64,000 nt of DNA from an uncultured Allomuricauda sp. (GTDB lineage Bacteria; Bacteroidota; Bacteroidia; Flavobacteriales; Flavobacteriaceae). Position 1 is the first letter of the stretch; the number at the start of each line of letters is the position of its first letter. Under the pieces are notes generated by a model. It saw nothing but the letters and a program-made list of their open reading frames with translations. It ran no database searches and was not told the DNA's origin. Below, in pieces: positions 41,410 through 50,421 of the stretch. The translations under genes and the position numbers were made by a program. The stretch is from NCBI RefSeq assembly GCF_947499585.1, contig NZ_CANMOO010000001.1:372001-436000 (forward strand). Direction: 5' to 3'.

Positions 41410-43923
41410 TTATTCTGGAATTCTGATTTTATCTCCTAAAAACAAAGCATTTAAAAATAATCGGTTAGTACCGTACCAAGACCCTCTAAAGTTGGGGTTA
41501 TCTGCAAACAGAACCACTCTTCCGCTTCCCAATTTACTTACTATTAATGAAGCCGATGGTTTTAAGTTTTCTTCCATATTTTTCTTGGTGATAAACCCAT
41601 CAATATGTGGGTCTTTGGCATACTTTGCTACTGTGGCATACTCATTTTTACTGGGTGCCAACCAAACAGAGTTGTTTTTATAAACTGGAATGGAAGTATC
41701 GTTATAACCAAATGCAAGGGGATGGGTAATATCTAAATCCACTTTAAAAATTGCACCACCAAGACTTTCTTTTCCTAGGTCTTCAGGTGCATTTACATAG
41801 GGTTTGCGTTCAATGGTTTTTGTTGAATCTTTTTCTTTTTCAATTAATTTTTCATCTACTAATTCTTTATCAATAACCCATTTTGACGCAGTTCCAATAG
41901 TAATTAAGGTATTGCCTTTGTTCACCCAGCTCTTTATTTTTTCCTGTTGTTTTTTGCTAAAATCATAGCCTCCTGAGACCATTACCAAGGTATTGTAGGT
42001 ATCCAGGTTAGCTTTTCCAAAATTTCGAACTGGGATTTTGGTTATTGGCATATGCACTCTAGTGTCTAGTAGATGCCATACTTCTCCAGCTTCATAAGAA
42101 CGGACTCCGTCGCCTATTATCATGGCGGCCTTAGGCTTTTTTAAAGGAGAAATCCATCTACTTCCTAAATCAATTCCTTGTAAGCTATATCCTGAGTTAA
42201 CAGAATACATTGGAACATGGTATTTCTTTTGTGCTTGTTGAACCAGCTCATAAACGGCATTTGCATCCTTTTTTTGAAGACTTACCGGAATTACCAATGC
42301 ACCATAACCAAATTTTTGGCTACCTGCAGAAGTATTGGCCGTAAAAGGTTTGGAGGAAGAGGAAATAACAAGTCCCTTAGATTGTAAATAATTTAGTGCA
42401 GCTACGGCGTTGTAATCATCATAATCAATGATATAAGCATATTCAGATTTACTTATGGATGTTGTTTTCACCAAATTTTCCAGTGATGTAACCTTCTCCC
42501 CAAGATTTAGAGAGGTAACCGGTTTGTACTTCATATTGTAAAAGTTGGCTACAGACCAGGCTGATGCATCGTAATACACGCTGTCACGGTATTTCTCATA
42601 GGTTTCAAACATGGTTTGTACCATTCTATACTGAGGTTGTCTTGTAGGTACCACAAAATTGTTACCTGACTTATACACATCAATTTTATGGAGTAAGAGC
42701 TTGTCAATAAAGGCTTTTACACGGTTAGGGTCATGTTCATCTTTGAATGAATATCCTTTTACTTTACTTTTTAATGCGTTTGCCATTCCACTTTTGAAGA
42801 ACTCCTGCTGGTATTTCCTCAAAAGTCCTTTATTCTCCACTGCTGCTTTAACAGTGGTAATACTAGAGGTGTATTGGTTTCTTATTGTGAAAGGAAAGGT
42901 GATTTCTCCAAAATCCGTGGTTTGTTTATGTCCCCTTGAACTTGCCTGTTCAAATAACAATCCCAATCCCCCTTGTAAATCAGGGTAGGAGGAACCGTAA
43001 CCTGGATAGGTGCCATCAAACACTTCTTTTGTAAAGTAAAATGAACCGATACTATCCAGCGCTTTGGCAAAATAGTTTCCGAATAGATTATTCAGGTCTA
43101 CGTAATTTTCTTTTGGCATAATTGGGTTCAAAGAACCATTATCTTTCATGGGTTCAAAAAAGTAGGAGCTTTGAGTTCCCATTTCATGAAAATCTGTAAC
43201 CACGTTTGGATACCACTCATGGTACCAAGTCAATTTACCTCTGCTTTCAGGATTTATTCCCAATAGCCAATCTCTGTTTAAATCAAACCAATAATGGTTT
43301 GTTCTGCCCCTTGGCCAATATTCATTGTGTTCCGCATCTTGAGGATCACCCACCAGTGGATTGCCTTGATACATGTTTGCCCATTGTGTATGTCTATCTC
43401 TACCATCTGGATTTATAGTGGGATCAACAAAAATTACACCTTTACTTATGTAATTTAATATTTCTGGATTGTTGGAGGCCGTTAAAGTATAAGCTGTTAA
43501 TAAGGCTGCTTCTGAACTAGAGGGCTCATTGCCGTGCACATTGTACCCTAGGTTTATAAATATGGGCACATTGTCATAGTTCGTCGGACTTTTTGTTGGA
43601 TCGGTAAATTCAAGATGTTGTGATTTTAACTGATCTAAATTCCCCAAATTTTCAGGAGAAGTTATCGTTAGAATAACCAATTTCCTGCCTTCATGAGTTC
43701 TTCCATATTCGTAAATGGAAGCTCTATCGGAAACTTCAGAAAGTTTGGTCAGATAACTTACAATTAAGTCATGTCTTGTGTGCCTTTCGCCAATGCCATA
43801 TCCTAAAAATTCTTCAGGTGATGGGATGTTAGGATTGAAAGGGTGAAATTTTTTAAAGAAGTAGTCCTGAGCTGAAAGGGAAGTACTTAAAAACAGTGCT
43901 CCAAGGAGTAATTTTTTCAACAT
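41410..43923 (-). CDS. M14-family zinc carboxypeptidase, secreted
   Basis: An 837-residue exported enzyme (signal peptide ending SLSAQ). The zinc site H-x-x-E is in LGYNVHGNEPSSSEAA (about 127-142) and the second His in VVTDFHEMGT (about 240). The arginine and N-R-D-W region (DLNRDWLLGI, about 215) is also typical. The C-terminal about 350 residues contain a DJ-1/glutamine-amidotransferase-like domain (KAAMIIGDGVRSYEAGEVW, MVSGGYDFSKKQQEKIKSWV). Probably trims peptide C-termini outside the cytoplasm. It starts 42 bases after the histidine kinase stop; an inverted repeat lies between. Confidence 0.9.
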   Translation of the reverse strand: MLKKLLLGALFLSTSLSAQDYFFKKFHPFNPNIPSPEEFLGYGIGERHTRHDLIVSYLTKLSEVSDRASIYEYGRTHEGRKLVILTITSPENLGNLDQLKSQHLEFTDPTKSPTNYDNVPIFINLGYNVHGNEPSSSEAALLTAYTLTASNNPEILNYISKGVIFVDPTINPDGRDRHTQWANMYQGNPLVGDPQDAEHNEYWPRGRTNHYWFDLNRDWLLGINPESRGKLTWYHEWYPNVVTDFHEMGTQSSYFFEPMKDNGSLNPIMPKENYVDLNNLFGNYFAKALDSIGSFYFTKEVFDGTYPGYGSSYPDLQGGLGLLFEQASSRGHKQTTDFGEITFPFTIRNQYTSSITTVKAAVENKGLLRKYQQEFFKSGMANALKSKVKGYSFKDEHDPNRVKAFIDKLLLHKIDVYKSGNNFVVPTRQPQYRMVQTMFETYEKYRDSVYYDASAWSVANFYNMKYKPVTSLNLGEKVTSLENLVKTTSISKSEYAYIIDYDDYNAVAALNYLQSKGLVISSSSKPFTANTSAGSQKFGYGALVIPVSLQKKDANAVYELVQQAQKKYHVPMYSVNSGYSLQGIDLGSRWISPLKKPKAAMIIGDGVRSYEAGEVWHLLDTRVHMPITKIPVRNFGKANLDTYNTLVMVSGGYDFSKKQQEKIKSWVNKGNTLITIGTASKWVIDKELVDEKLIEKEKDSTKTIERKPYVNAPEDLGKESLGGAIFKVDLDITHPLAFGYNDTSIPVYKNNSVWLAPSKNEYATVAKYAKDPHIDGFITKKNMEENLKPSASLIVSKLGSGRVVLFADNPNFRGSWYGTNRLFLNALFLGDKIRIPE

Positions 43924-43929
43924 AAATAT

Positions 43930-43947
43930 GAAGATTAGTTAATCTTC
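43930..43947. repeat. Perfect 8-bp inverted repeat before the M14 gene
   Basis: GAAGATTA-GT-TAATCTTC, 8-bp arms with a 2-base centre, between the histidine kinase stop (43966) and the M14 start (43923). The loop is too short for a terminator and no T-run follows, so an operator is more likely. Confidence 0.4.
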
Positions 43948-43965
43948 TAAAGATATGAAAAGGTT

Positions 43966-45183
43966 TTAATCGACAGAGTTGAATTCTTCTATTATTTCTT
44001 CAAATTCCATTCTGTAATAGGTGCCTTTTTTTTCTGAGTCCCTAGTGATGGAACCTCTTAATTGGCGAGCGAGGTTATAGATAAGTTTTAATCCTAATGA
44101 TTTTGAAGTTTTAGGATCAATATCATCAGAATATCCGATGCCATTATCACCAATATACATTTCATATCGCTTATCCGATAGTTTGCGAAGAGAGATTAAG
44201 ATTTCACCGGTCTTATCTTCCTTAATGCCGTATTTAAGAGCGTTTGTAATCGTTTCATTGATAATAAGGCCAAGTGGGATTACCGTGTCTATGCTTAGCT
44301 TATTCTCATCAATATCCAATTTCACTTTTACATTATTGGTATTTCCTTTTACTGATCGCACCAAATATTCGCATAGTTCCTTAACGTAGGGTTTTAGCTC
44401 AATTTTAGATAAATAGTCATCTCGTTTATAAAGCATTTCATGCACCATTGCCATGGAAACCACTCTGTTTTGACTACTCTTTATAATACTGCTAATCTTT
44501 TCATCTGCAATGGATCTAGATTGTAGACTCAATAAACTTGAAACAGTTTGCAGGTTATTTTTCACCCTATGGTGTACTTCTTTTAAAAGTGTTTCCTTTT
44601 CATCAATTCGTTCTTGAATTTCCCGCCTGGATTTATACAATTTATGATGTGCTCGCAATAAATTCTTTCCAAAAACACCACCAAGTAAATAGACGGCAAA
44701 AATTACACTTAAAAAAGAAAACCAGCTTCTAGATTCCAAAGGGATTGTATTTCCCGAGATTTTGAAATCACTAAAGTCATAAAGAAATATAATGGCAACA
44801 ACTGCTAGGTTAATAATAAGATAAACTTGGCCGTAAATTTTTGTGGTTACATAGCCAGCAAATACTACTATGGCCAATACAAAAATAAAAGGGCTTTGAA
44901 TACCACCACTAAACAACGTTATCAAGGTAGCGCCAACCATCGCCAATATGGAGGTGATATTATATGTTACCGTTAGATTTTCATGCTTGCTAAATAAAAA
45001 GGTGTTCAATAGGTTTAGGACTGCAAAGCCAAAAAATGTGTAGGGAATTATTCCTTTTATATCTAATAGGAATAAGCATATTAGACCTAATATGACTGCA
45101 AATAAAGAAGAACTATAGTTAACCTTGAGCACCAATTGAATTTTGTCCTGTAAACGATATTTGTCCTTATTAGGAATTTTCAT
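43966..45183 (-). CDS. Membrane sensor histidine kinase, HisKA_2 type
   Basis: A 405-residue kinase with about six transmembrane segments in the first 175 residues (around 28-40, 45-62, 73-90, 97-110, 118-133, 152-170). The dimerization and phosphoacceptor region has LLKEVHHRVKNNLQTVSSLL (H about 204), typical of the HisKA_2 group. The ATPase has NETITNALKYGI (about 305-316, N box) and DNGIGYSDD (about 343, G1). No response regulator is next to it, so it is an orphan. It has its own -7 box. The ligand of the membrane domain is unknown. Confidence 0.93.
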   Translation of the reverse strand: MKIPNKDKYRLQDKIQLVLKVNYSSSLFAVILGLICLFLLDIKGIIPYTFFGFAVLNLLNTFLFSKHENLTVTYNITSILAMVGATLITLFSGGIQSPFIFVLAIVVFAGYVTTKIYGQVYLIINLAVVAIIFLYDFSDFKISGNTIPLESRSWFSFLSVIFAVYLLGGVFGKNLLRAHHKLYKSRREIQERIDEKETLLKEVHHRVKNNLQTVSSLLSLQSRSIADEKISSIIKSSQNRVVSMAMVHEMLYKRDDYLSKIELKPYVKELCEYLVRSVKGNTNNVKVKLDIDENKLSIDTVIPLGLIINETITNALKYGIKEDKTGEILISLRKLSDKRYEMYIGDNGIGYSDDIDPKTSKSLGLKLIYNLARQLRGSITRDSEKKGTYYRMEFEEIIEEFNSVD

Positions 45184-45211
45184 ATGCTGCGTTGGTTGTT
45201 CTCTTCTACTA

Positions 45212-45219
45212 CAAATTTA
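45212..45219 (-). promoter_or_regulatory. -7 box of the histidine kinase gene
   Basis: Reads TAAATTTG on the minus strand (TAnnTTTG), 28 bases before the ATG at 45183. Confidence 0.55.
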
Positions 45220-45295
45220 TGTTAAAATATAGTGGTAAAAGTAGCTTATTATGGGGTGTTTAAGCTATAAATCTAATTATGTTTTTTATATAATC

Positions 45296-45325
45296 AAAAA
45301 CGACAACCCTAAAAGGCTGTCGTTT
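45296..45325 (-). terminator. Intrinsic terminator after secA
   Basis: On the minus strand AAACGACAGCC pairs with GGTTGTCGTTT (one mismatch) across a six-base loop, then a T-run follows. It lies 23 bases after the secA stop. Confidence 0.75.
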
Positions 45326-45347
45326 AATCGGTTTAAATATTTTGAGA

Positions 45348-48300
45348 TTAGTCTTCTATCAACACCCACTCACCTTTATGTATGAGAGGTTCAGCTTGTT
45401 TGTATTTAACAGTCTTACTTTCGCCGGACATTACATTTTTTATAGTGACCCGATCATTTCTTCCAATTTTCGGCTTCTCCCTAACAATAGTTTCTGTAAT
45501 AGCAGGCCTTCCTCCTTGTGTTTGCCCAGCTGCTCTGTTTTGAGCGGCCAATTCATCACTATTGGGTATTTCTTCTTTTGAAGTTTGTATATTTTCCTTT
45601 GGCCTACGAACATTTCTGGCCTCTTGAATCTGGTTTGTGTTTTCTGTAGGTAATTCTCCTTTGAACAAAAAGGAAATAATCTCTTTGTTCACTTTGTCAA
45701 TCATTTCTTTAAAAAGCTCAAAAGCTTCAAACTTGTATATTAAAAGTGGATCTTTTTGCTCATGAACGGCCAATTGCACGGATTGCTTTAATTCATCCAT
45801 TTTACGCAAATGTGTTTTCCAAGAATCATCTATGATAGCCAAAGAAATATTCTTCTCGAAATCTGTAATCAATTGTTTTCCATTACTGGTATAAGCCCCT
45901 TCCAAATTGGTTACAACGTTAAGGGATTTAATACCATCTGTAAATGGAACCACTATACGCTCAAACTTATTGGATTGATCTTCATATACTTTTTTAATGA
46001 CCTGAAAAGCTACCGTAGCACTTCTTTCCATTTTTTGCTGATAGAAATCATAAGCAGCGTTGTAGACACTAGTGGCAATATCTTGAAAACTCAACTTTTT
46101 AAATTCCTCTTCGGTGACAGGAGAAGTAATTGAAAAATATTTGATTAGTTCAAATTCAAAATTTTTGTAATCATCTGCGGCCTTGTTGGTATCGGCAATA
46201 ATTTCAGAGGTGTCGTAGATCATATTGGCAATATCCACTTTAAGACGTTCCCCTTGCAATGCATGTCGTCTTCTTTTGTATACAACCTCACGCTGAGCGT
46301 TCATTACGTCATCATATTCCAATAAACGTTTACGAATACCAAAGTTGTTTTCTTCTACTTTCTTCTGTGCGCGCTCAATGGATTTGGTCATCATGGAGTG
46401 TTGTATGACCTCTCCATCTTCCAAGCCCATACGATCCATCATTTTGGCTACACGATCAGAGCCAAATAGGCGCATTAGGTTATCTTCTAAAGAAACATAG
46501 AATTGAGAGCTTCCTGGATCTCCCTGACGTCCAGAACGTCCACGTAACTGTCTGTCCACACGTCTTGAATCATGACGTTCCGTACCAACAATGGCGAGTC
46601 CGCCAGCATCTTTTACCTGCGTACTTAGTTTGATATCGGTTCCACGACCTGCCATGTTGGTGGCAATGGTTACTATACCTGCGTTACCGGCTTCTGCAAC
46701 AATGTCCGCTTCTTTTTTATGAAGCTTTGCGTTAAGCACGTTGTGCGGAACTTTACGAACACTCAATAGTTTAGAAAGTAGCTCAGATATTTCTACTGAG
46801 GTGGTACCAATTAGAACTGGTCTACCTGCATTTGATAGTTGGGTGACCTCTTCTATAATCGCATTGTATTTTTCACGTTTGGTCTTGTATATCAAATCGT
46901 GTCTGTCATCACGGGCAATAGGTCTATTGGTTGGAATTTCCATTACGTCCAACTTATAGATTTCCCAGAATTCTCCAGCTTCAGTAACTGCTGTACCGGT
47001 CATTCCAGCCAGCTTATTGTACATTCTAAAGTAGTTCTGAAGGGTAATCGTAGCAAAAGTTTGAGTCATGGCCTCAATCTTTACGCTCTCTTTGGCTTCA
47101 ATCGCTTGGTGCAGCCCATCAGAGTAACGTCTACCATCCATAATTCGGCCTGTCTGCTCATCTACGATCATAACCTTGTTTTCCATGACTACATACTCCA
47201 CATCTTTTTCAAACAGCGTGTAGGCCTTTAATAATTGGCTCATGGTATGGATACGCTCACTTTTAACGGCAAATTCTTTAAAAAGCCCTTCTTTAAGTTC
47301 AGCTTCTTTTTCAATCTCTAGATTTTGGTTTTCAATTTTTGCAATTTCACCACCAATATCTGGCATTACAAAAAAGTCTTTATCCTGATCTCCAGAAATA
47401 TAATCAACCCCTTTATCCGTTAATTCAATTTGATTGTTCTTCTCATCAATAGTAAACAATAGTTCGGCATCAACCTTGGGCATTTCGCGGTTGTTGTCCT
47501 GCATATAAAAGTTCTCTGTCTTTTGCAGTAACTGTTTTACACCTTCTTCACTCAAAAATTTGATTAACGCTTTATTTTTTGGTAAACCTCGATGTACGCG
47601 CAATAATTGAAACCCACCTTCTTTGGTATCTCCTTCACTAATCAATTTTTTGGCTTCTGCCAACACACCAGTTAAATACTGTCGTTGTTTTTGAACAATA
47701 TCACCAACTTTTGGTTTTAATTCATTGAATTCATGTCTGTCACCTTCTGGAACTGGGCCAGAAATAATCAAAGGCGTACGGGCATCATCTATCAATACAG
47801 AATCCACTTCATCTACAATAGCGTAATGATGTGGGGGCTGTACCAAATCATCTGGGGTATGTGCCATATTGTCCCTTAGGTAATCAAAACCAAACTCATT
47901 GTTGGTTCCATAGGTGATATCAGAGTTATATGCCGCTCGTCGACCTTCAGAATTTGGCTGATGTTTGTCTATACAATCAACGGAAAGACCATGAAACTCA
48001 AAAATAGGGGCCATCCATGCACTATCCCTCTTTGCCAGATAGTCGTTTACGGTTACCAAATGCGCTCCTTTGCCGGGTAGTGCATTTAAGTAGAGTGGGA
48101 GAGTGGCCACCAATGTTTTACCTTCTCCTGTGTGCATCTCTGCAATTTTCCCTTCATGCAAGGCAATCCCCCCAATGAGCTGAACATCATAATGTACCAT
48201 ATCCCAGGTAACTTCTTTTCCGGCGGCATCCCAAGAATTTTTCCAAACTGCGTTATCTCCTTCAAGGGAAACATAGTCTTTTGCGCCTGATAATGACCTG

Positions 48301-48710
48301 TCAAATTCGGTAGCGGTTACAGTAATGGTTTCATTGGCAGTAAAACGCTTTGCTGTTTCCTTTACTACGGCAAAAGCTTCTGGAAGAATTGTATTCAGTG
48401 TGTTTTCTGAAATTTTGTAAGCCTCTTCATTGAGCTTGTCAATTTCAGTATAGATTTCTTCATTACGATCTATATCTGTAGAATTCTGGACTTCTTCCTT
48501 TAGTGCTTTGATTTTATCATCTATCTCCTTACAATCTTCTTGTATCTTGGATTTAAAGGAAACTGTTTTTTGTCTTAGTTCATCGTGGGTCAACCCTTCA
48601 AGCTGTTCTTCAAAGGATTTTATCTCTTTGACTAAAGGCTGTAACGATTTTACGTCTTTCTCTGATTTATCTCCAACGAAAACCTTTAGTACGGAATTAA
48701 TAAAGCTCAT
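45348..48710 (-). CDS. secA: Preprotein translocase ATPase SecA
   Basis: A 1120-residue motor that drives unfolded preproteins through SecYEG. The Walker A region EMHTGEGKTLVATLP (about 191-205), DEAD-like VDEVDSVLIDDARTPLI (about 295), TVGRAARN-type region and GTAGRGTDIKLS-type nucleotide-binding part (TNMAGRGTDIKL, about 672) are present. It exceeds E. coli SecA (901) by extra charged segments near residues 55-100, 145-170 and 340-420, a normal feature of Bacteroidota SecA. The zinc-binding Cys tail is missing; the protein ends HKGEWVLIED. A separate transcription unit closed by a terminator. Confidence 0.97.
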   Translation of the reverse strand: MSFINSVLKVFVGDKSEKDVKSLQPLVKEIKSFEEQLEGLTHDELRQKTVSFKSKIQEDCKEIDDKIKALKEEVQNSTDIDRNEEIYTEIDKLNEEAYKISENTLNTILPEAFAVVKETAKRFTANETITVTATEFDRSLSGAKDYVSLEGDNAVWKNSWDAAGKEVTWDMVHYDVQLIGGIALHEGKIAEMHTGEGKTLVATLPLYLNALPGKGAHLVTVNDYLAKRDSAWMAPIFEFHGLSVDCIDKHQPNSEGRRAAYNSDITYGTNNEFGFDYLRDNMAHTPDDLVQPPHHYAIVDEVDSVLIDDARTPLIISGPVPEGDRHEFNELKPKVGDIVQKQRQYLTGVLAEAKKLISEGDTKEGGFQLLRVHRGLPKNKALIKFLSEEGVKQLLQKTENFYMQDNNREMPKVDAELLFTIDEKNNQIELTDKGVDYISGDQDKDFFVMPDIGGEIAKIENQNLEIEKEAELKEGLFKEFAVKSERIHTMSQLLKAYTLFEKDVEYVVMENKVMIVDEQTGRIMDGRRYSDGLHQAIEAKESVKIEAMTQTFATITLQNYFRMYNKLAGMTGTAVTEAGEFWEIYKLDVMEIPTNRPIARDDRHDLIYKTKREKYNAIIEEVTQLSNAGRPVLIGTTSVEISELLSKLLSVRKVPHNVLNAKLHKKEADIVAEAGNAGIVTIATNMAGRGTDIKLSTQVKDAGGLAIVGTERHDSRRVDRQLRGRSGRQGDPGSSQFYVSLEDNLMRLFGSDRVAKMMDRMGLEDGEVIQHSMMTKSIERAQKKVEENNFGIRKRLLEYDDVMNAQREVVYKRRRHALQGERLKVDIANMIYDTSEIIADTNKAADDYKNFEFELIKYFSITSPVTEEEFKKLSFQDIATSVYNAAYDFYQQKMERSATVAFQVIKKVYEDQSNKFERIVVPFTDGIKSLNVVTNLEGAYTSNGKQLITDFEKNISLAIIDDSWKTHLRKMDELKQSVQLAVHEQKDPLLIYKFEAFELFKEMIDKVNKEIISFLFKGELPTENTNQIQEARNVRRPKENIQTSKEEIPNSDELAAQNRAAGQTQGGRPAITETIVREKPKIGRNDRVTIKNVMSGESKTVKYKQAEPLIHKGEWVLIED

Positions 48711-48794
48711 GAATAATTTTTCTTTTGGATTGCAAAAGCTGTTCCATTGTCCTGAGAAGGGTAGAAACCTTTTGCTAGGCTGTCAAAATTACAT

Positions 48795-48818
48795 AAAAAA
48801 AAGCCTCATAAGAGACTT
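48795..48818 (-). terminator. Intrinsic terminator after the DUF2795 gene
   Basis: On the minus strand AAGTCTC pairs with GAGGCTT (one G-T pair) across TTAT, followed by a long T-run. It lies 26 bases after the DUF2795 stop and separates it from secA. Confidence 0.8.
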
Positions 48819-48843
48819 TTTAGTAGTGTTTGTTTTTCTAAAA

Positions 48844-49068
48844 TTAATACTCGTCCTCATTCCAGAGGTAATCCTCTTCGGTGGGATAATCGGGCCATAT
48901 TTCCTCGATGGACTCGTAAATTTCACCACCCTCTTCTTCCATTGATTGAAGATTTTCAACAACTTCCAATGGCGCTCCGGTACGGATGGCATAATCTATT
49001 AATTCGTCTTTGGTGGCTGGCCAAGGCGCATCACTTAAATATGAAGCTAATTCTAATGTCCAGTACAT
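48844..49068 (-). CDS. DUF2795 domain protein
   Basis: A 74-residue acidic protein matching the DUF2795 family in size and motif: an N-terminal helix (YWTLELASYLSDAPWPATKD) and DYAIRTGAPLEVVENLQSM (about 25-43), followed by a glutamate-rich tail ending DYLWNEDEY. The family fold resembles a small helical DNA or protein-binding unit, but the function is unknown. It stands upstream of secA with its own -7 box and its own terminator. Confidence 0.88.
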   Translation of the reverse strand: MYWTLELASYLSDAPWPATKDELIDYAIRTGAPLEVVENLQSMEEEGGEIYESIEEIWPDYPTEEDYLWNEDEY

Positions 49069-49095
49069 AGTAACGGTTTGATTTTAAATTTTTTG

Positions 49096-49103
49096 CAAAA
49101 ATA
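49096..49103 (-). promoter_or_regulatory. -7 box of the DUF2795 gene
   Basis: Reads TATTTTTG on the minus strand (TAnnTTTG), 27 bases before the ATG at 49068. Confidence 0.55.
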
Positions 49104-49193
49104 ATTTTTAAACTGAATTTGTCAAGCAAAATCGACATTATTTAAAAAAATATTTTCAACATATTAGTTTGTAACGCAGAAAATAGGGATTTA

Positions 49194-49751
49194 TTAGTCT
49201 AATTTTTCAGGAATCCACTTGACCTCTTCTGCCAACAAATCCTTTGACAACTTCCGTGCCAATACAAAAAGGTAGTCGGAAAGTCTATTTATGTATGCAA
49301 GTAGCATGTCAGGTACTGGGTCATTTTCATGTAAATATGAGATCATACGTTCCGCTCGGCGACAAACTGTTCTGGCAATATGACAGTATGACACAGTTGC
49401 GTGCCCTCCAGGAAGGATAAAATGAGTCATTTCTGGAAGTTGTTTGTTCATTTCATCAATTTCTTTCTCCAACAGCTCAATATCATCCTCATTTATTTTT
49501 GGGATTTTCAAGCGATTTTCTTTTTTTGGTTCGGTGGCCAAAATTGCACCTACCGTAAAGAGTTTGTTTTGAACCAAAGTGAGAACTTCTTTTGAGTTAC
49601 GATCAATTTCTTGATCCCTGAGCAGCCCTAAAAACGAATTTAATTCGTCTACAGTACCGTAACTTTCAATTCGAATATGGTGTTTTGGAACTCGTTTGCC
49701 TGTAAAAAGTGCCGTGGTAGCTTTGTCGCCAGTTTTTGTATAAATTTTCAT
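49194..49751 (-). CDS. Cob(I)alamin adenosyltransferase, PduO type
   Basis: A 185-residue enzyme that attaches the adenosyl group to cob(I)alamin. Signature features: TKTGDKATTALFTGKRVPKH (about 4-23), ESYGTVDELNSFLGLLRD (about 29-46), and FILPGGHATVSYCHIARTV (about 110-128) with ARRAERMI-like helix (CRRAERMISYL). It supplies adenosylcobalamin, the cofactor of methylmalonyl-CoA mutase whose chaperone MeaB is also in the window. The ATG overlaps the stop of the 44-residue membrane protein gene in an ATGA. Confidence 0.92.
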   Translation of the reverse strand: MKIYTKTGDKATTALFTGKRVPKHHIRIESYGTVDELNSFLGLLRDQEIDRNSKEVLTLVQNKLFTVGAILATEPKKENRLKIPKINEDDIELLEKEIDEMNKQLPEMTHFILPGGHATVSYCHIARTVCRRAERMISYLHENDPVPDMLLAYINRLSDYLFVLARKLSKDLLAEEVKWIPEKLD

Positions 49752-49882
49752 TTTTCGTGTCTACGTTTACCTTCCATAAACTTTCGAGACTTTCTATTTC
49801 TTGAACCTCTTTTGTTCTTAAAAAGGATTGCTATGTAAATGATGGCCAATACCCCTAAAATGTAATAAATAGTATCACTCAT
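49748..49882 (-). CDS. 44-residue single-pass membrane protein
   Basis: ATG at 49882, stop TGA at 49748-49750, which overlaps the adenosyltransferase ATG. It has one transmembrane helix (about 5-21, IYYILGVLAIIYIAILF) and then a strongly basic tail with KNKRGSRNRKSRKF and GKRRHEK. No annotated family; too short for many gene finders. The ATGA overlap and the helix-plus-basic-tail design make it likely real. It might anchor to the inner face of the membrane or bind nucleic acid; that is speculation. Confidence 0.65.
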   Translation of the reverse strand: MSDTIYYILGVLAIIYIAILFKNKRGSRNRKSRKFMEGKRRHEK

Positions 49883-49916
49883 GAGAGAAGTGCTTTTGAT
49901 ATTTAAAAATACTTTT

Positions 49917-50417
49917 TTAAATCCGGATGGTGAAATGTTCTTTTACTTGTTCCTTCCGAATAAAAAGAACGCCACAATGGAACATGTCTATGCTTACCGT
50001 GATCATTGGCAATTCAACAAGTTTCCCCCAAAGCTCTTGTTTTTCAGGAGTTTGATGAATGGAGTTGATAAAAATCATACTATTGTAATGGAATTTACCT
50101 TCTGATAATAAATGCTTTAGCTCATCGATCCTTAATTCTTCGGCATAAAGTAAATCAATCATAGTTGTACCCATGACTATATTTGGGAAATGGGTGTTTA
50201 AGAGCTTTTTAAGGTCATGATTTTCCCAAAGCTCCATGGTATTATAATCAAAGTAGGTGATGCTCTTTAAAAGTATGTTGATTGACTTTACATTGTCCCA
50301 TTTTTGTTTTGAATACAGGCATTTGGTAACATAATTAAAAACAAAAGGGGAGTGCACACCATGTTGGTTGGTTGATTTTATAAGGAACTTCAGGTATGTA
50401 ATGAATTTAAAATACAT
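49917..50417 (-). CDS. Shortened class I methyltransferase-like protein (probably inactive)
   Basis: A 166-residue protein. Both ends match a flavobacterial class I SAM-dependent methyltransferase family of about 240-260 residues (my recollection of family length): the start FLIKSTNQHGVHSPFVFNYV (about 11-30) and the end EQVKEHFTIRI with VSIDMFHCGVLFIRKEQ (about 141-157). The middle is missing: instead of a G-x-G SAM loop I see TMELWENHDLKKLL near 60, so cofactor binding is doubtful. It lies four bases after the Uup-like ABC-F gene and ends 34 bases before the 44-residue gene start. Confidence 0.65.
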   Translation of the reverse strand: MYFKFITYLKFLIKSTNQHGVHSPFVFNYVTKCLYSKQKWDNVKSINILLKSITYFDYNTMELWENHDLKKLLNTHFPNIVMGTTMIDLLYAEELRIDELKHLLSEGKFHYNSMIFINSIHQTPEKQELWGKLVELPMITVSIDMFHCGVLFIRKEQVKEHFTIRI

Positions 50418-50421
50418 TTGA

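Noticed and set aside
46839-47231. 130-codon open frame opposite secA
   Set aside because: Antisense to the conserved SecA coding region; no signal, domain or promoter support.
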